From NCBI GenBank assembly GCA_028565635.1, contig JAOXYB010102159.1:1-21367 (forward strand): a stretch of DNA of 21,367 nucleotides, read 5' to 3'. This DNA comes from Phoronis ovalis. Taxonomy: Eukaryota > Phoronida > Phoronidae. Below the pieces are notes generated by a model that searched no databases, was not told where the DNA came from, and was given only the letters and a program-made list of their open reading frames with translations. Below, one piece after another: positions 18,201 through 21,367 of the stretch (within the stretch, counting starts at the first letter, position 1; each line of letters starts with the position of its first letter). The position numbers were made by a program, and so were the translations under genes.

Positions 18201-21200
18201 TGTATAGTCAACAAGGACAAGCAAAAGATTCAGTGCTGCTTTCAGGTATTTACATCAAAAACAAAACATCAACAAATTGTGCCATTTTTATATATTATTT
18301 TATCAAACGTCTTTTAGTTGAAGTCAACTTTTTAAGTTATTTTAGTTACTTATTTTTGTATTTTAATTCATCTTTATTGCTATACAAACTGAATTCTCTT
18401 TCAAAGCTACATTTAAAAATGTTTCAATAAACGTGTACAGTTAATTATTTTGAGTTTTGGGAAGTACAAGTCTGGTACTTGTAGAGTGTCAAATGATTTT
18501 GATAAAACTGGTCACTTTCAAAAATTATAATATAAGGAATCATTTCCAGATCAAGTTATAAACTATTACAATATAGTCTTTTGATTTGTAATTTTGTTAT
18601 CCTTCATGTAGTAAATAAATTATAAAATGAGTTTAAAAAAAATTTAATTTACAGGAAGACATGTTTGTGAATGTCAGGCGACTAAACATCCATTGGTAAA
18701 TAATTGTTTGAAGTGTGGACGTGTTGTTTGTCAGCAAGAAGGTTCAGGACCATGCTTGTTTTGTGGTCTATTGGTAAGGCTATAGCAGGCATTATGACAA
18801 GCAAACTGATATCGTATTCATTCAAATGAAAGTTTACTTTGAATTAAATATTATCTTTAACATCTAAATTGAAATAAACTAGAATAATGTTGAATTGATT
18901 CTTTTATTCCAGTGTCACTATATTACTTAGGGTGGCGTATAGGTAGTTGCAAAAAATGGCTACCCAGGCCACAATACATACATCTGGAAATATCAATCGT
19001 TGCAAGCTTTATCTACTATACTAGGAAATGCATTATTACTTGGTATGGTTATAATCTCGAATGGTTAAGGCACTAGTAACGTTGTCACTCTAAATATTTA
19101 TAAAATTAGTATTTTATGCTAAGAAATACCTTGAAAATGTGTAAATTATAGACTAATTTTTATTAATAAAAGTTTACAGTGCGTGAGGCATGCCAGGCCA
19201 TAATCTAGGGGGCAATGGGTAGTGGAATAATTAAATTGTGACTTTAAATATAAAACATAATTTTGAAAAATAAATAGGATTGCATCTAATTTTCTTTAAC
19301 CAAATTATATCAGATGCTTAATTTCTTCCAACCACGGTTTTGTGAATTTTTATTAATAAAAATGGGCTTGAAAAAACAGTAGCGCCCTCTGCACTGTGTA
19401 TATGCCACCTTAAAGTAATCAATTTTCAATATGACCAGCCCAAATAACTGGTGCTACTTCAAAATAGTCTTTGTTGACACTTGTTTGCTTTGTTTTAGGT
19501 GTGTACAATGGAAGAGCAGGAAATACTAGACAGAGGTTCAAAAAAGAGTGAGAAACTTTATCAATACCTGACAAAAGAAAAATTTGCCCCAGATTCCACA
19601 AAGACTAAAGGGGGATATGAAAGTGCCATGAAACACAAAGACAGATTGTTAGAATATGACAAAACAGCGTGAGTAAAATTGTTAGAATCTTGACAAAAAA
19701 GTGTATACTAACATTATTGTGATGTGACAAAACAGTGTAAAATTATTACAATGTGCAAAACAACATATTATATTATAAGTAAAATAAGCTAAATGTTTCT
19801 TTTTTTGGGAGAACTTCCCCTGCTTCAAATTTATGTTAGAAAATGAACAACAGTGAGTGAATAATCAAACATTACTGGCATGAAAAATAATTGCTTCCCA
19901 CAAATTTTAATAATTTTTATATATTATTATTTATCAATAGACTATTTGCATGCACTTGGAGCCACCAGTCTCAGACCCAAACGATCACAGCATGTCGCAT
20001 TCTATGAATGAATGATGGCGTAGTTCTGCGTGCGTTCAAGCGATTCATTCACCAAATGCATCCTTCACATGCTGAGCCAAAACTAAAAGAAATCTTATGT
20101 TCTTTGATCTAGGAACTATTTATTAATATTTTTTTATTTTGTTAAATTTTCACCGGTTAAAGCTTTAATTTCTAAAGTCAGATTAAAAAAAAAAAAATTG
20201 TGTATAACTAAAGAATGCCGGTATTATTGAAAGGGTCTGACTGCAGCGCCCTCAAGTGGATGCAAATAGTCTGTTGAATATCATACTAACACTATTGTAG
20301 AGCTAGAAGAACGCAGGTTATTGATGACGAGGTTGATTACTTTGCTGCTGATTCAAACACGTGGCTGAGTAAAGAAGAAAAACAAGCCCTGAAACAGCGG
20401 GAGGAAGAACTTCGTAAATTACGTCATGCGTCACGTCGTGATCGTAAAATAACTATTGACTTTGCTGGCAGACAAGTAATCGAAAGCGATTCTACTGTTG
20501 ATATGTATAGCGTAAAAGATGATGTCATTCAGAAAGTTTATTTTCGTGGTAAAAACAAAGGAAAAGACGGTGAAGAGGCTGTTAGTTCGGACCTTGTCAA
20601 TCCTACGGTCACCGATTTAGCTCCCCAGGTAATTAAACAATGCTAAAGGCAGATACTTTTTGTACAAACAAAAGTTTTGATACTGCTTATGACATGCTCT
20701 GTGAAGTGGTAATGAAATTTTGTGATGTAAGGGTAACATTGAAAAACAACTGAGTCACACAATATATGTTTCTGTTTAGAAAACAGACTAAAGTAAGCTA
20801 TTATTACTCGTCATGTTTTTTCACCTCATGCTGATGCCTTGTAAAAATCTGGTATTGAAATATGCAATATCTATTATAATAAAATTATTATACATTGTAT
20901 GTAAATTCAAAGACTGCTTAGGTACTGTTTTATATTTCATCATTTATGTTTACTATACTATATACTGTTTTCTCATAATTTCTTGTGCAAAATACTTTTT
21001 TTTAATTAATTGTTTTCAAACTGTTTGTAAATTTATTGAAATGAAACTTTAAGTAATGGAATGAAATCAGATTTATTTAACGGTTATTTCCTTATTTTAG
21101 TTTATAGCTTCTGGTCAAAATTTTGGTGCAAAATCTTTACTGGAATATAAAAATATTAAATCTCATGTCAGACTTCAAGATAAAGAACTTCAAGAAATGT

Positions 21201-21267
21201 CTGACGACGGCATGTGTTTAAGCATGCATCAACCATGGGCCTCACTGCTCATCACCGGAATTAAAAT
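15204..21267 (+). CDS. TRIP4: Activating signal cointegrator 1 (ASC-1/TRIP4), 5' eight coding exons (partial)
   Basis: Transcription coactivator and zinc-finger subunit of the ASC-1 complex (with ASCC1-3), known in nuclear receptor coactivation, alkylation-damage response and ribosome quality control. Exons: 15204-15280, 16535-16688, 17239-17316, 18110-18245, 18655-18773, 19499-19668, 20301-20628, 21101-21267; 409 codons, continuous phase, donor at 21268. The N-terminal helical domain is within 1-77 (WICKELTELLGF, AIETAQDLEDYMKELL), with a charged linker to about 125. C2HC5 zinc finger at 149-190: C153, C155, H160, C166, C169, C174, C182, C185, C190. Then AMKHKDRLLEYDKT, VIDDEVDYFAADSNTWLS, LRKLRHASR and TIDFAGRQVIE, and the ASCH domain start CLSMHQPWASLL at 393-404. 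The rest of the ASCH domain is beyond the window. The start is the first in-frame ATG after an in-frame TGA at 15153. Confidence 0.96.
15281..16534 (+). other. TRIP4 intron 1
   Basis: 1254 bp. The right half is repeat-derived: from about 15690 (ggtcggggggggtgaggccc) degenerate runs of atggtaaa/aaatcctggaaat-like words lead into an inverted-repeat element at 16060-16394. The left half shows no recognisable feature. Confidence 0.7.
16060..16394. mobile_element. MITE-like element with about 45-bp inverted repeats and 7-bp direct flanks
   Basis: The left end GGGGGCAGTCAATGTGAAAG through TGTTCCAACA pairs with the right end TGTTGGAACATGGGTACCCA through TTGACTGCCCC (about 90% identity). CACATAT occurs immediately outside on both sides (16053-16059, 16395-16401). 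The interior has short direct repeats of cacttcctta.ggtgtattttt. The C/G homopolymers blur the exact ends. Confidence 0.75.
16535..16688 (+). CDS. TRIP4: TRIP4 exon 2 (N-terminal helical domain)
   Basis: Acceptor cttgtag ends at 16534 and donor gtatct begins at 16689; 154 nt, ending in phase 0. It encodes YILAIETAQDLEDYMKELLD and NKKFIKELLRRW. An open frame extends past both splice sites (16326-16766) but conservation stops at them. Confidence 0.94.
16689..17238 (+). other. TRIP4 intron 2
   Basis: 550 bp. Its only notable part is a fragment at about 17103-17148 (ggtggctccaccaagtgcatgcaaatggtctgttg) related to the ends of the inverted-repeat element in intron 6. Otherwise nothing visible. Confidence 0.6.
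17239..17316 (+). CDS. TRIP4: TRIP4 exon 3 (charged linker)
   Basis: Acceptor ttgttttag ends at 17238 and donor gtaagt begins at 17317; 26 codons, phase 0 at both ends. The peptide VYQKHGLSDYIPRADMKKK then EKNHSSK is lysine-rich, in the position of the variable human linker. It is less conserved than its neighbours, so the call rests on splice sites and phase. Confidence 0.82.
17498..17970 (+). repeat. Minisatellite, about 10 units of 47-50 bp, in TRIP4 intron 3
   Basis: The consensus reads approximately gagagtaaaaaatatatt, actagagcgctgaggta, ttacggacaaggag. gcgctgaggt recurs at 17711, 17761 and 17810, a 49-50 bp period; the outer units are more diverged and one is shortened. The most alike units are central (about 17687-17835), indicating recent local expansion. 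Confidence 0.9.
18110..18245 (+). CDS. TRIP4: TRIP4 exon 4 (linker to TKFVSMYS)
   Basis: Acceptor tttaatag ends at 18109 and donor gtattt begins at 18246; 136 nt, phase 0 in and phase 1 out. It begins DESKENIAQSK and ends TKFVSMYSQQGQAKDSVLLS, matching human TKFVNLYTREGQ..AVLLPG. Confidence 0.94.
18246..18654 (+). other. TRIP4 intron 4
   Basis: 409 bp of AT-rich intron. Open frames run on from exon 4, but there is no conservation past the donor. I see nothing else. Confidence 0.8.
18655..18773 (+). CDS. TRIP4: TRIP4 exon 5 (C2HC5 zinc finger)
   Basis: Acceptor atttacag ends at 18654 and donor gtaagg begins at 18774; 119 nt. It encodes (G)RHVCECQATKHPLVNNC, KCGRVVCQQEGSGPCLFCG. All zinc ligands expected in this exon are present, and NNC.KCGR.VC.QEGSGPCLFCG is nearly invariant in the family. 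Confidence 0.97.
18922..19420. mobile_element. Probable MITE-like element in TRIP4 intron 5
   Basis: Imperfect terminal inverted repeats: left attacttagggtggcgtata (18922-18941), right tatatgccaccttaaagtaat (about 19399-19419). Inside, the self-complementary word ttttattaataaaa occurs twice (near 19157 and 19347). No coding capacity. Target duplication not clear. Confidence 0.5.
19499..19668 (+). CDS. TRIP4: TRIP4 exon 6
   Basis: Acceptor ttgttttag ends at 19498 and donor gtgagt begins at 19669; 170 nt, phase 0 in and phase 2 out. It starts VCTMEEQEILDRGSKKSEKL, supplying the last zinc-finger cysteine, and ends ESAMKHKDRLLEYDKT as in human (AIKHKDKLLEFDRT). Confidence 0.96.
19935..20277. mobile_element. 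MITE-like element in TRIP4 intron 6
   Basis: The left end caatagactatttgcatgc..cagtctcagaccc (19935-19978) pairs with the right end gggtctgactgcagc..gcaaatagtctgttg (20233-20275) at about 80% identity. A related single end lies in intron 2 (about 17103-17148). The interior is AT-rich and has no transposase. Confidence 0.65.
20301..20628 (+). CDS. TRIP4: TRIP4 exon 7
   Basis: Acceptor ctattgtag ends at 20300 and donor gtaatt begins at 20629; 328 nt. It encodes RRTQVIDDEVDYFAADSNTW, KQREEELRKLRHASR, TIDFAGRQVIE, then a divergent lysine-rich stretch ending TVTDLAPQ. The first 60 residues are highly conserved; the rest is probably disordered. Confidence 0.96.
20629..21100 (+). other. TRIP4 intron 7
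   Basis: 472 bp of very AT-rich intron. A 79-codon open frame (20813-21052) is hydrophobic and compositionally random. Nothing else seen. Confidence 0.8.
21101..21267 (+). CDS. TRIP4: TRIP4 exon 8 (start of ASCH domain)
   Basis: Acceptor cttattttag ends at 21100 and donor gtaagt begins at 21268; 167 nt, phase 2 out. It encodes HVRLQDKELQEMSDDGMCLS followed by MHQPWASLLITGIK, the RNA-binding-type ASCH fold entry. Further exons lie beyond 21367. Confidence 0.95.
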
Positions 21268-21367
21268 GTAAGTAAAATTATCCTCAATCTGTATCGTCTT
21301 TCACGTGATAATGTTTCAATATTGTTTATATTAAAGAAATTCCCTTTTTTAGCTAATAATAACTGTT

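Noticed and set aside
1-21367. CRISPR array, bacterial operon, phage or retroviral genes
   Set aside because: The periodic repeats are a degenerate minisatellite and motif arrays, without uniform spacers; no reverse transcriptase, integrase or capsid motif was seen.

Overview
This is metazoan nuclear DNA: AT-rich, with GT-AG introns, three multi-exon genes and many short repeat insertions. The proteins are animal-type and the repeats resemble those of marine invertebrates, so a non-vertebrate deuterostome (hemichordate, echinoderm or lancelet grade) is my best guess. The sequence alone does not settle the species. All exon boundaries below were set by eye from GT/AG sites, continuous reading phase and recalled human proteins.

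Layout. (1) 1351-9070, + strand: the 3' three-quarters of a casein kinase I gamma gene (CSNK1G). It comprises four kinase-domain exons, then a C-terminal tail built from several frame-neutral small exons (90, 18, 18 and 90 nt), a conserved 107-nt exon, and two alternative terminal coding segments that each carry a Cys/basic membrane tail. Its 3' UTR probably runs to about 10.5 kb. (2) 11516-14852, - strand: a complete four-exon PCLAF (PCNA-associated factor, PAF15/KIAA0101) gene encoding 127 aa. (3) 15204-21267, + strand: the first eight coding exons (409 codons) of TRIP4 (ASC-1), through the C2HC5 zinc finger to the start of the ASCH domain. The gene continues beyond the window.

Context. CSNK1G and PCLAF converge tail to tail. 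PCLAF and TRIP4 are head to head, with 351 bp between their start codons. The same three genes are neighbours on human chromosome 15q22, so this is an old linkage group. The shared PCLAF/TRIP4 upstream region holds a perfect E2F-type site and a perfect 19-bp inverted repeat around a TA run.

The introns carry several MITE-like inverted-repeat elements, some with clear target-site duplications, degenerate tandem motifs and a roughly 50-bp minisatellite. The most interesting items are the duplicated 18-nt microexons and duplicated lipidation tails of CSNK1G, the shortened PIP box of PCLAF, the divergent promoter, and the nested TA-flanked elements in PCLAF intron 1. I saw no prokaryotic system, CRISPR array, rRNA or tRNA.
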